Part shown: in pieces, positions 1 to 6,722 of the stretch
How positions within the stretch are numbered: position 1 is the stretch's first letter
Layout: each line of letters opens with the position of its first letter
Source: Galbitalea sp036495225
GTDB lineage: Bacteria > Actinomycetota > Actinomycetes > Actinomycetales > Microbacteriaceae
Length of the DNA: 11,295 nt
NCBI GenBank assembly: GCA_036495225.1
Contig: DASXNG010000153.1
Span: forward strand, 1 to 11,295
Direction: 5' to 3'
Notes under the pieces: generated by a model
Told to the model about the DNA's origin: nothing
Databases searched by the model: none
The model's input: the letters and a program-made list of their open reading frames with translations, nothing else
Position numbers and translations under genes: made by a program

Positions 1-1073
1 CGTCGGGTTTGACGAACCTGATCTTGGCAAGCAGCAACGTCGAGGAACCCACGTCGAGTGGACTTCTTGGCGCAGCAGCGCAGGTTGGTGGGACATCCAT
101 TGCCGTCTCCGACTCGACGCTTTCCGGATATCTCACCACGGCGGTGGAGTCGCCCTCTCGAGCAGATTCGGCCGCAGCGACAACGGAGCTCGCGACCACA
201 CTCGCCCTGATCGGCCTGGAATCTGGCCCGCAGCCGAACATCACCTTCGCCTCGGTCGCCCGCAACTGGGGCGATTTCGATACGAATTTCGATCGCACCC
301 TGAGCACGCTGAGTTCGCGCAGCTGGTCGAGCGAAGCGAAACTCGCGGATGTCTTCAACACGACCCCCACCATCGTGAAGATCACAAACTCGCCGCAACC
401 GACGGCGCGCATCTCCGCCGTTTCCGCGATGATCGCCGCAGAGAACGGTGAGGCACAATTTTCTGTTATCGCCGATGACCCGGCCGCGTTGACCTCGAGC
501 CGCCGACTGTTGCTGCTCGCACTTCTGTCGAACGAATGGGTGGGCGACTCGACGACGTGGGCAACAGAGGTCACGGGATATCTCGACGACACCAGGGACA
601 TCGTCGAGTCAGTGCAGATCGTCGACCTCAGTAATGTAAACATCTACGCGGACTCTGCCTCGTTACCGGTCAAGATCAGCAACAACCTTGATCAGGGGGT
701 CACCGTCTATCTCGCGGTCACCCCGACGTCCACGAAGGTCTCGATTGATCCGAATCATCGCTTTCAAGAGGTTACGGTCAGCGCGAACTCGCAGAAGCTG
801 GTGCAGATTCCCGTTCAGGCCCTCTCGAACGGCTCAGCCAAACTGATCGCCATCCTCTATTCGCACACTCGCCAGCAGATCGGCCACAGCCAAACCATCG
901 ACGTCAATGTGCAAGCCGGGTGGGAAGTCCTTGGCACGTTCATCTTCGCCGCGCTTGTACTTGCCGTCTTCGCGCTCGGGATCATCCGCAACATCCGCAA
1001 GCGCAGGAAGGCCCGGCGGGGCGAGGTCGACCCAGACGATGAAGACACCGTCACGGTGAAGGATGATGCGTGA
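1..1073 (+). CDS. DUF6049-like membrane-anchored secreted protein, 3' part
   Basis: The reading frame is open to the left edge (codons start at base 3), so the TTG at base 9 is probably not the true start and the 5' part is missing. About 356 residues are visible. Most form a Ser/Thr/Ala-rich, cysteine-free region that looks extracytoplasmic. Counting from base 9, it includes a beta-rich stretch at about residues 210-300 resembling an Ig-like domain. One hydrophobic helix (about residues 306-326) is followed by a very basic stop-transfer segment (RNIRKRRKARR) and a short acidic cytoplasmic tail. This is a type I-like topology with the bulk outside the cell. The gene overlaps murJ by 4 bases. 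A large protein of this kind precedes murJ in actinobacteria (Rv3909 in M. tuberculosis), so a cell-envelope role is inferred. The biochemical function is not known to me. The family assignment rests on position and architecture. Confidence 0.75.
   Translation, partial: SGLTNLILASSNVEEPTSSGLLGAAAQVGGTSIAVSDSTLSGYLTTAVESPSRADSAAATTELATTLALIGLESGPQPNITFASVARNWGDFDTNFDRTLSTLSSRSWSSEAKLADVFNTTPTIVKITNSPQPTARISAVSAMIAAENGEAQFSVIADDPAALTSSRRLLLLALLSNEWVGDSTTWATEVTGYLDDTRDIVESVQIVDLSNVNIYADSASLPVKISNNLDQGVTVYLAVTPTSTKVSIDPNHRFQEVTVSANSQKLVQIPVQALSNGSAKLIAILYSHTRQQIGHSQTIDVNVQAGWEVLGTFIFAALVLAVFALGIIRNIRKRRKARRGEVDPDDEDTVTVKDDA
1058..1063 (+). promoter_or_regulatory. ribosome binding site of murJ
   Basis: GAAGGA lies 6 bases before the GTG at 1070, inside the end of the preceding gene. 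It supports the GTG start that overlaps the upstream TGA stop (GTGA) and suggests translational coupling. Confidence 0.6.
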
Positions 1074-2755
1074 CCGACGCAGAACCGACTGAGCCCGTCA
1101 ACATTCCCGAACCCAACCCCGCCCCGGTTGGTGGGGTGGGGCGCGCCAGCGTGCTTCTGGCCAGCGGCACGCTCGTCTCTCGGATCCTCGGCTTCATCAG
1201 CGCCCTGGTGCTTGCAGGCACCCTCGGGCTGTACGGAGCGGCCGCGAACACGTTCACGATCGCGAACCAGCTGCCGAACAATGTGTACGCGATCATTGCC
1301 GGCGGCCTGTTGAGCGCCATCCTGGTTCCGCAGATCGTGCGTGCGGGCAAGCACCCAGACGGTGGCGAGAAGTTCATCAACCGAGTTGTCACTCTCGGCA
1401 TCGTCGCGTTCTTCGTCATCGCTCTAGTCGCGACACTCCTCGCCGGACCGCTCGTGCGCCTGTACACGGCACAGGGCAACGGCTCTTCTGGCGGCCTTTC
1501 CGCGACCGAGATACAGCTCGCCACAGCGTTCGCTTATTGGTGCCTCCCGCAGATTTTCTTCTATGCGCTTTACAGCCTGCTTGGCGAGGTGCTTAATGCC
1601 CGGCGGGTGTTCGGCCCGTTCACGTGGGCTCCCGTGATCAACAACGTTGTCGCCATCGCCGGGCTCGTCGCCTTCGACCTGATTTTTGCGAACGTTCAGA
1701 GAACGGATGCCGCGAACTGGACGCCCGGCATGGTGGCGCTTGTCGCTGGCAGCGCAACGCTGGGGGTCATCGGACAGGCCGTCTTCCTGCTGTTGTTCTG
1801 GCGGCGCGCGGGTCTGCGCTACCGACCGGAGTTCCGGTGGCGCGGCGTTGGCCTTGGCAAGGTCGGCAAGGCGGCGTTCTGGACCTTTGCGATGATTCTG
1901 ATCACACAGCTCGCAGGAATCGTGCAGTCCGTCGTAGCGACGCTCGCGGGCAATGACAATCCGTCGAACGCCGTGCTGCGATACGCCTGGCTGATCTTCA
2001 TGCTGCCGCACGGCATCATCACGCTGTCGATCGCGACGCCATATTTCACTCGCATGAGCGCGCACGCGCACGACAACGATCAAGTGGGGCTCCGTCGCGA
2101 CCTCGGCGCGTCCCTGAGATCTATCGGGCTTCTGCTGGTCTTCGCCTGCGTCGCTCTCATCGTCGTTGCTGCGCCGTTCTCGGCCGTGTACGCGAAGACC
2201 GTAGCGGAGGCGAACGCCATGGCGGCCGTTCTCATTGCCTATCTGATCGGGTTGGTTCCGTTCAGCGTCGTGTTCGTTCTGCAGCGCACTTTTTATGCGC
2301 TCGAGGACACCAGGACGCCGTTCTTTTTCCAAACTTTCCAGTCGATTCTGCTGGTGGGTGGCATCCTGATTTCGGCCACTCTTCCCGGCTCGGCAATCGC
2401 CTTCGGCATCGCGGTATCAACGACGGTGGCAGACTTCGCGCTGCTGGCAGCTGCGGCGATTCTGCTCAACCGTCGGCTGAAGGGGCTCGGCGCCGGGCCC
2501 GTTGTTCGGTCATACGCCATCTACCTCGTTGCGCTCATTCCGGCATCCGTCGTCGGCGTTGCTCTCGACTTCGCCTTCGGCGTGTTCGCGGGCGGATTCG
2601 GGGTCTCGGGCAAACTTCCGGGCCTGTTCACGGTGGTCGTCGTTGGCGCGGTGATGGCTGTCGTCTACGTTGCGGTGCTTGCGCTGATGCGATCGAACGA
2701 CCTGCGCGATCTCACCGGCCCGATTCTTCGAAGGCTCCGTCGGACGCGCCCCTGA
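1070..2755 (+). CDS. murJ: lipid II flippase MurJ/MviN family
   Basis: The 561-residue integral membrane protein has about 14 hydrophobic segments spread from residue 26 to 545. MurJ of the MOP exporter superfamily moves undecaprenyl-linked peptidoglycan precursor (lipid II) across the cytoplasmic membrane. The N-terminal pattern SGTLVSRILGF (R38), the following NQLPNN segment, and the YAWLIFMLPHGI segment in the middle match the family. The N-terminal 25 residues are Pro/Glu-rich and probably cytoplasmic. The protein stops shortly after the last helix with a basic tail (LRRLRRTRP), so it lacks the pseudokinase extension of M. tuberculosis MviN. The GTG start overlaps the previous stop by 4 bases. 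Several cavity arginines known from E. coli MurJ appear replaced (see findings). A different MOP flippase substrate is possible, but the context favours lipid II. Confidence 0.88.
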   Translation: MTDAEPTEPVNIPEPNPAPVGGVGRASVLLASGTLVSRILGFISALVLAGTLGLYGAAANTFTIANQLPNNVYAIIAGGLLSAILVPQIVRAGKHPDGGEKFINRVVTLGIVAFFVIALVATLLAGPLVRLYTAQGNGSSGGLSATEIQLATAFAYWCLPQIFFYALYSLLGEVLNARRVFGPFTWAPVINNVVAIAGLVAFDLIFANVQRTDAANWTPGMVALVAGSATLGVIGQAVFLLLFWRRAGLRYRPEFRWRGVGLGKVGKAAFWTFAMILITQLAGIVQSVVATLAGNDNPSNAVLRYAWLIFMLPHGIITLSIATPYFTRMSAHAHDNDQVGLRRDLGASLRSIGLLLVFACVALIVVAAPFSAVYAKTVAEANAMAAVLIAYLIGLVPFSVVFVLQRTFYALEDTRTPFFFQTFQSILLVGGILISATLPGSAIAFGIAVSTTVADFALLAAAAILLNRRLKGLGAGPVVRSYAIYLVALIPASVVGVALDFAFGVFAGGFGVSGKLPGLFTVVVVGAVMAVVYVAVLALMRSNDLRDLTGPILRRLRRTRP

Positions 2756-2769
2756 CCGGCACCGGCTCT

Positions 2770-2795
2770 GGAATAGGTGAACCCTAGGATGGGTT
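2770..2795 (+). promoter_or_regulatory. SigR/SigH-type promoter of trxBA
   Basis: GGAAT at 2770-2774 and GTT at 2793-2795 are separated by exactly 18 bases. This equals the consensus GGAAT-N18-GTT of the Streptomyces SigR (mycobacterial SigH) ECF sigma factors, which drive trxBA under thiol-oxidative stress. It lies 40 bases before the trxB start. A TAGGAT at 2785-2790 inside the spacer could act as a housekeeping -10 element, but no good -35 box is placed for it. The match is read directly; the sigma factor assignment is by consensus. Confidence 0.65.
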
Positions 2796-2819
2796 GTACA
2801 TCGAGGAAATAACCCCCAC

Positions 2820-2825
2820 AAGGAG
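2820..2825 (+). promoter_or_regulatory. ribosome binding site of trxB
   Basis: AAGGAG lies 9 bases before the ATG at 2835. It is a strong Shine-Dalgarno site and fixes the trxB start. Confidence 0.75.
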
Positions 2826-2834
2826 CTGCTTCGA

Positions 2835-3800
2835 ATGCGTCAGGTCATCATCATTGGTTCTGGGCCGGCCGGTTACACGGCCGCTATTTATGCCGCCAGG
2901 GCCAACCTGCACCCGCTCGTCATTGCGAGTTCCGTCGAAGCCGGCGGTGAGCTCATGAAGACCACCGAGGTCGAGAACTACCCTGGCTTCCCCGAGGGCA
3001 TCCAGGGACCCGAACTCATGATCAAGATGCAGGAGCAGGCAGAACGCTTTGGAGCCGAGATTGTGCTCGACGACGTGGTGTCACTCGACCTGGCCGGCGA
3101 CGTGAAGACCGTCACCCTTGGCAACGGCGACGTGCACGAGGCCCTCAGCGTGATCTTCGCGACCGGCTCTGCCTATCGCAAGCTCGGGTTGGCGGATGAA
3201 GAGCGAATGAGCGGTCACGGCGTTTCGTGGTGTGCGACGTGTGACGGCTTCTTCTTTCGTCAGAAGACGATCGCGGTCGTCGGCGGCGGCGACTCCGCCA
3301 TGGAGGAGGCGACCTTCCTCACGAAGTTCGCCGACAAGGTTTACGTCATCCACCGAGGCGACACTCTGCGGGCATCCATGGTGATGCAGGAGCGCGCCCA
3401 GGCTAACCCGAAGATCGAATTCCTCTTCAACAAGAGAGTCGAGCACATCTACGGCGACAGCCTGGTGAGCGGTATCGGCATCGTTGATACCAATGACGGC
3501 ACAGAGACCACGCTGGATGTCAGCGGACTCTTCATCGCGATCGGAGCCGATCCTCGCACTCATCTGGTGCATGGACAGCTCGACCTCACAACGTTTGGCA
3601 CTATTGCCGTCGATGGTCGCAGCTCGCGGACCAACCTGCCGGGAGTGTTCGCAGCAGGCGACGTCATCGACCCGACCTACCGCCAGGCCGTCACAGCCGC
3701 CGGTTCGGGGACAGTTGCCGCGCTCGACGCCGAGCACTACCTCGCGGGACTCCCGCAGGAGCTGAAGGCTCGCGTCGAACCCGTGGCCGTCGTCGCCTGA
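2835..3800 (+). CDS. trxB: thioredoxin-disulfide reductase
   Basis: The 321-residue low-molecular-weight flavoenzyme passes electrons from NADPH through FAD and a redox-active disulfide to thioredoxin in the cytoplasm. The sequence shows the FAD-binding GSGPAG (residues 8-13), the active-site CATC (C133, C136) followed by DG, the NADPH-binding GGGDSAMEE (150-158), and HRGDTLRA (173-180). The C-terminal FAD motif AAGDVID with RQAVTAAGSG is also present. In HRGDTLRA the second Arg of the usual HRR is Gly, while R174 and R179 are kept, so NADPH use is still expected. The length is typical of bacterial TrxB. trxA follows 64 bases downstream, and the SigR-type promoter upstream suggests induction by disulfide stress of both genes. 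Confidence 0.96.
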   Translation: MRQVIIIGSGPAGYTAAIYAARANLHPLVIASSVEAGGELMKTTEVENYPGFPEGIQGPELMIKMQEQAERFGAEIVLDDVVSLDLAGDVKTVTLGNGDVHEALSVIFATGSAYRKLGLADEERMSGHGVSWCATCDGFFFRQKTIAVVGGGDSAMEEATFLTKFADKVYVIHRGDTLRASMVMQERAQANPKIEFLFNKRVEHIYGDSLVSGIGIVDTNDGTETTLDVSGLFIAIGADPRTHLVHGQLDLTTFGTIAVDGRSSRTNLPGVFAAGDVIDPTYRQAVTAAGSGTVAALDAEHYLAGLPQELKARVEPVAVVA

Positions 3801-3815
3801 CCCCCAGTTCAATCG

Positions 3816-3849
3816 GCCAGATTCATCCAGAGCCAGATTTCATCCAGAG
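3816..3849 (+). repeat. imperfect 17/18-bp tandem duplication
   Basis: Copy 1 (3816-3832) and copy 2 (3832-3849) share GCCAGATT(T)CATCCAGAG. They differ by a single inserted T and share one G. The unit lies in the trxB-trxA spacer just before the trxA ribosome binding site. It looks like a local tandem duplication that lengthened the leader of trxA. No function is evident. Confidence 0.7.
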
Positions 3850-3850
3850 A

Positions 3851-3856
3851 GAAGGA
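3851..3856 (+). promoter_or_regulatory. ribosome binding site of trxA
   Basis: GAAGGA lies 8 bases before the ATG at 3865, with an A-rich spacer. It supports this start and efficient translation. Confidence 0.7.
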
Positions 3857-3864
3857 AAAACCCT

Positions 3865-4191
3865 ATGTCCAACGCTAAGGAAGTTACCGACGAGACGTTC
3901 CAGGCGGACGTGCTCGATTCGGCAGACACCATCATGGTCGACTTCTGGGCCGAGTGGTGCGGCCCGTGCCGCGCTGTCTCCCCCATCCTCGATCAGATCG
4001 CCCACGAGCACTCGGAGAAGATCAAGGTGGTCAAGCTCAACGTGGACGACAACCCTCAGATGGCCATGAAGTACCAGATCACCTCCATCCCCGCGATGAA
4101 GGTGTTCCGCGGTGGCGAGGTCGTCAAGACCGTCATCGGAGCCAAGCCGAAGCCGGCCCTCGAGGCCGACCTCGCGGAGTTCCTCGCGTAG
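3865..4191 (+). CDS. trxA: thioredoxin
   Basis: The 108-residue cytoplasmic thioredoxin reduces protein disulfides and is recharged by the TrxB encoded just upstream. The canonical active site WCGPC is at residues 31-35 (C32, C35), preceded by the buried Asp of VDFWAEW (D26). The conserved cis-proline is P76 in TSIPAMKVF, and KVKLNVDDNP-like family sequence lies before it. Length and motifs are those of a standard thioredoxin, and no signal peptide is present. It is read as the second gene of a trxBA operon that ends at the hairpin 20 bases downstream. Confidence 0.97.
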   Translation: MSNAKEVTDETFQADVLDSADTIMVDFWAEWCGPCRAVSPILDQIAHEHSEKIKVVKLNVDDNPQMAMKYQITSIPAMKVFRGGEVVKTVIGAKPKPALEADLAEFLA

Positions 4192-4211
4192 TTTCACAAC
4201 CGCAGAAGAAG

Positions 4212-4245
4212 GGCCGCCCAGACACAGTTCTGGGCGGCCGTTTGC
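4212..4245 (+). terminator. Rho-independent-like terminator after trxA
   Basis: GGCCGCCCAGA (4212-4222) and TCTGGGCGGCC (4229-4239) form a perfect 11-bp GC-rich stem with a 6-base loop. It is followed by a short T-containing tail (GTTTGCGTT). It starts 20 bases after the trxA stop. The T tract is poor, as is common in actinobacteria, but stem and position support termination of trxBA. Confidence 0.8.
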
Positions 4246-4246
4246 G

Positions 4247-4284
4247 TTGGCGGTTCAACGTTTGCGCCAAAGGCCGCATATTCT
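4247..4284 (+). promoter_or_regulatory. possible promoter/operator region of the aminotransferase-ligase pair
   Basis: The 123-base spacer between trxA and the aminotransferase holds, after the terminator, an inverted repeat TTGGCG-N12-CGCCAA (4247-4252 and 4265-4270). TATTCT at 4279-4284 fits a TANNNT -10 element. A TTCAAC at 4254-4259 could be a weak -35 with a long 19-base spacer. Transcription after the terminator needs a new promoter, and this is the only place for one before the gene. The assignment is tentative. Confidence 0.3.
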
Positions 4285-4314
4285 GTGTTTTGCGATCCAA
4301 CGAACGGACTACTT

Positions 4315-5619
4315 GTGACACAGCAGGGCAACAACCTCGACCCGTGGTACGACAGCTATGCCGAACGCACCGCTGGCCTCGCCGCCTCCGAGGTGCGCGC
4401 GCTGTTCGCGGTTGCTTCGCGTCCCGAGGTGGTATCGCTCGCGGGCGGCATGCCCTTCGTCTCTGCACTGCCGAGTGACCTGGTCACCGGCGCTATGGAG
4501 CGCGTCATGCGCGACCACGGCGCCGCTGCGCTCCAGTACGGCTCCGGGCAGGGGTTCCCTGCGCTGCGCGAGCACATCCTCGATGTAATGGCGCTGGAGG
4601 GCATCCGCGCCAGTGTTGACGACGTCGTTGTGACAACGGGTTCGCAACATGCCCTCGAACTGGTCTCCAAGATCTTCCTCAACCCCGGCGACGTCGTGCT
4701 GGCCGAGGGCCCGAGCTACGTCACGGCACTCGTCGTCTTCAAGTCGTTCCAAGCGCAGGTCGAGCATGTTGCAACTGACGAGTTCGGGCTCGTCCCGCAG
4801 TCCCTGCGGGAGCACATCGCGCGCCTCAAGACCGATGGCAAGCGCATCAAGTTCCTGTACACGGTGCCGACTTTCAGCAATCCGTCCGGCGTAACCCTTT
4901 CCTGGGAGCGCAGGCTCGAGGTGCTGGAGATTGCGCGCTCCAACGACATCCTCGTGCTGGAAGACAACCCGTATGGTCTCCTGTACTTCGACCAGCAGCC
5001 ACCGCACGCGATGCGATCCGTCGAGGAGGACGGTGTCATTTACCTGGGCACATTCTCGAAGACTCTCGCGCCGGGTTTCCGGGTCGGTTGGGCTCTCGCC
5101 CCCCACGCGATTCGAGAAAAACTCATTCTAGCGAACGAGGCCGCTGTACTCAGCCCCAGCTCGTTCACTCAAATGATCATCTCGGAGTATCTGTCGACGG
5201 CCGACTGGCGCGGACAGATCGACACGTTCCGCGGTGTCTATCGCGAACGTCGCGACGCCATGCTCCAGGCTCTTGGCGACTACCTGCCTGACCTCAGCTG
5301 GACGGTGCCGACGGGCGGCTTCTATGTGTGGCTAAGACTGCCAGACAACGTCGACAGCAAGTCGATGCTGCCGCGGGCGGTGAAGGAGCTAGTGGCGTAC
5401 ACGCCAGGGACCGCCTTCTACGCGAATGGTGATGGTCGTAACTACATGCGACTGGCCTTCTGCTACCCGACCCCCGATTTCATTCGCGAAGGCATCCGGC
5501 GCCTGTCGACCGTCATCAACGGTGAGCTTGAGCTTCTGACGACTTTCGCCCAAACCGCGCCGCTCCCCACCGTGCGCAGCGCGCAGGGCATCATCAGCCC
5601 GCCCAACAACGTTGGCTAG
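4315..5619 (+). CDS. PLP-dependent aminotransferase (fold type I, LysN/Aro8-like)
   Basis: With the GTG start at 4315 the protein has 434 residues. An in-frame GTG at 4285 would add 10, but a plausible -10 element at 4279-4284 would put the transcript start downstream of it. Landmarks of class I/II aminotransferases are clear: SLAGGMP near the N-terminus, a GSGQGFPALREHI segment, and SNPSGVTLS. EDNPYG carries the PLP-N1 aspartate D217 and Y220. SKTLAPGFRVGW carries the Schiff-base lysine K249. MRLAF carries the substrate carboxylate-binding R379. The pattern resembles the aminotransferase domain of MocR proteins and 2-aminoadipate aminotransferases, without a DNA-binding domain. Substrate cannot be told from sequence. 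The stop lies 6 bases before the ligase gene, so the two are surely co-translated from one mRNA and may act in one pathway. Confidence 0.88.
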   Translation: MTQQGNNLDPWYDSYAERTAGLAASEVRALFAVASRPEVVSLAGGMPFVSALPSDLVTGAMERVMRDHGAAALQYGSGQGFPALREHILDVMALEGIRASVDDVVVTTGSQHALELVSKIFLNPGDVVLAEGPSYVTALVVFKSFQAQVEHVATDEFGLVPQSLREHIARLKTDGKRIKFLYTVPTFSNPSGVTLSWERRLEVLEIARSNDILVLEDNPYGLLYFDQQPPHAMRSVEEDGVIYLGTFSKTLAPGFRVGWALAPHAIREKLILANEAAVLSPSSFTQMIISEYLSTADWRGQIDTFRGVYRERRDAMLQALGDYLPDLSWTVPTGGFYVWLRLPDNVDSKSMLPRAVKELVAYTPGTAFYANGDGRNYMRLAFCYPTPDFIREGIRRLSTVINGELELLTTFAQTAPLPTVRSAQGIISPPNNVG

Positions 5620-5623
5620 GAGA
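5618..5623 (+). promoter_or_regulatory. ribosome binding site of the ligase gene
   Basis: AGGAGA overlaps the aminotransferase stop codon and sits close (2-3 bases) to the ATG at 5626. It is the only Shine-Dalgarno-like site here and ties the two genes together. Confidence 0.5.
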
Positions 5624-5625
5624 TC

Positions 5626-6582
5626 ATGACCAGCACGCCCCACGTTCTCGTACTCGCTGGCGGAATTTCGCACGAGCGCGACGTCTCACTCCGCTCCGGA
5701 CGACGCGTCGCGGACAGTCTCGGCGAGCAGGGGATCGAGGTCGAACTTCGCGACCCGGATAGCACCCTGCTCGCATACCTGCGCGAGACTCGGCCCGACG
5801 TCGTGTGGCCAGCGTTGCACGGCGCCAGCGGCGAGGACGGTGCCCTCCGCGGGCTGCTCGAGTTTCTTGACATTCCCTTCGTTGGCTCCAAGTCGGATTC
5901 CGCCAGGCTGGCGTGGGACAAGCCGACTGCCAAGGTGCTGGTTGCTCGCGCCGGCGTCGCCACCCCCCGGTCGATAACGTTGCCGCGCGAAGCGTTTCGT
6001 GAACTCGGCGCCACCAGCGTGCTCGACAGCATCGCTGAGGAATTACCCATCCCAGTCGTCGTGAAGCCCGCCCGGGGCGGATCCGCGCAGGGCGTCACCC
6101 TCGTCGACGACATCGCGGACCTCCCTCGCGCAATGGTTGACGCGTACACCTATTGCGACGTTGCGCTCATCGAGCAGAAGATCGTCGGGACCGAGATCGC
6201 CGTGGGCATCATCGACACCGGTGACGGTCCGGTGGCCCTCCCCGCAGTCGAGATCGAGCCGCTCTCGGGTGTTTACAGCTTCGAGGCCCGCTACAACGCG
6301 GGCGAGACGCGGTTCTACACGCCGGCACGCATCGAACCGGATGTTGCAACTCGCGCCGCGGAAGCCGCCATTGCCGCCCACAACGCGCTGGGACTTCGTC
6401 ACATCTCCCGAGTCGACATGATCATCGACAGGGCAGGCACCCCGTGGTTCCTTGAGGCGAACGTGCTGCCCGGGCTCACAGAGACATCCCTACTGCCGCA
6501 GGCACTCGAGGCCGCCGGCCACGACCTGGGCTGGGTCTATTCGGCGCTGGCCGATGCGGCGATCGCGGAGTCCCGCGGGTAG
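5626..6582 (+). CDS. D-alanine--D-alanine ligase family (ATP-grasp)
   Basis: The 318-residue ATP-grasp enzyme is similar in length to E. coli DdlB. Ddl joins two D-Ala with ATP to make the end of the peptidoglycan stem peptide. Visible motifs are SHERDVSLRSG (E17, first D-Ala site), HGASGEDGALRGLLE (65-79), GSKSDSARLAWDK (87-99), VVVKPARGGSAQG (ATP-binding K147, S153) and EARY (R222, Y223). RVDM (R262, D264) and LEANVLPGLTETSLLP (E277, N279, S288) complete the metal and transition-state sites. Tyr at the omega-loop position (E. coli Tyr216) favours D-Ala over D-lactate as second substrate. It is the second gene after the aminotransferase. Actinobacteria normally have a main ddl elsewhere (near gpsA), so this may be a second copy or a related dipeptide ligase. 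For that reason I give no symbol. Confidence 0.85.
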   Translation: MTSTPHVLVLAGGISHERDVSLRSGRRVADSLGEQGIEVELRDPDSTLLAYLRETRPDVVWPALHGASGEDGALRGLLEFLDIPFVGSKSDSARLAWDKPTAKVLVARAGVATPRSITLPREAFRELGATSVLDSIAEELPIPVVVKPARGGSAQGVTLVDDIADLPRAMVDAYTYCDVALIEQKIVGTEIAVGIIDTGDGPVALPAVEIEPLSGVYSFEARYNAGETRFYTPARIEPDVATRAAEAAIAAHNALGLRHISRVDMIIDRAGTPWFLEANVLPGLTETSLLPQALEAAGHDLGWVYSALADAAIAESRG

Positions 6583-6722
6583 GCCTGCTGTAGTTGGTTG
6601 AGTAGTGACACTCAGCGAAAGTCTCGCCGCTGGGTAACCGTGTCCCGTTGGGTCAATGGTGGTCGGGCGCCCAGGCTCGTTTGTCGCAACCGAACACCTA
6701 AGCGGCGATCGCAGCGAGACCG
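6583..6722. other. convergent intergenic region with inverted repeats
   Basis: The two convergent transcription units end here. A 7-bp stem with one G-T pair is formed by GTTGAGT (6597-6603) and ACTCAGC (6610-6616). TCGCCGCT (6624-6631) pairs with AGCGGCGA (6701-6708), and GTCTCGC (6621-6627) with GCGAGAC (6714-6720). A GGGCGCCC palindrome lies at 6665-6672. No T tract follows any stem on either strand, so a classical terminator is not shown. These structures may still stop transcription from both sides. No gene is seen. Confidence 0.45.

Noticed and set aside
1618..1632. CACGTG inside murJ as a third parS
   Set aside because: Only GTTCACGTGGGC surrounds the core, and the outer half-sites GTTT and AAAC are missing on the right, so it does not match the 16-base consensus.
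1424..2332. 302-codon open frame antisense to murJ
   Set aside because: It lies wholly inside the well-supported murJ frame, has a shadow composition rich in Arg/Glu/Asp/His, and shows no family motif or ribosome binding site.
3081..3812. 243-codon open frame antisense to trxB
   Set aside because: trxB on the other strand has every catalytic motif. The antisense product has no recognisable domain and is a product of high GC at codon position three.
4309..5106. 265-codon open frame antisense to the aminotransferase
   Set aside because: It is a shadow of a gene with clear PLP motifs. No start signal or domain is seen.
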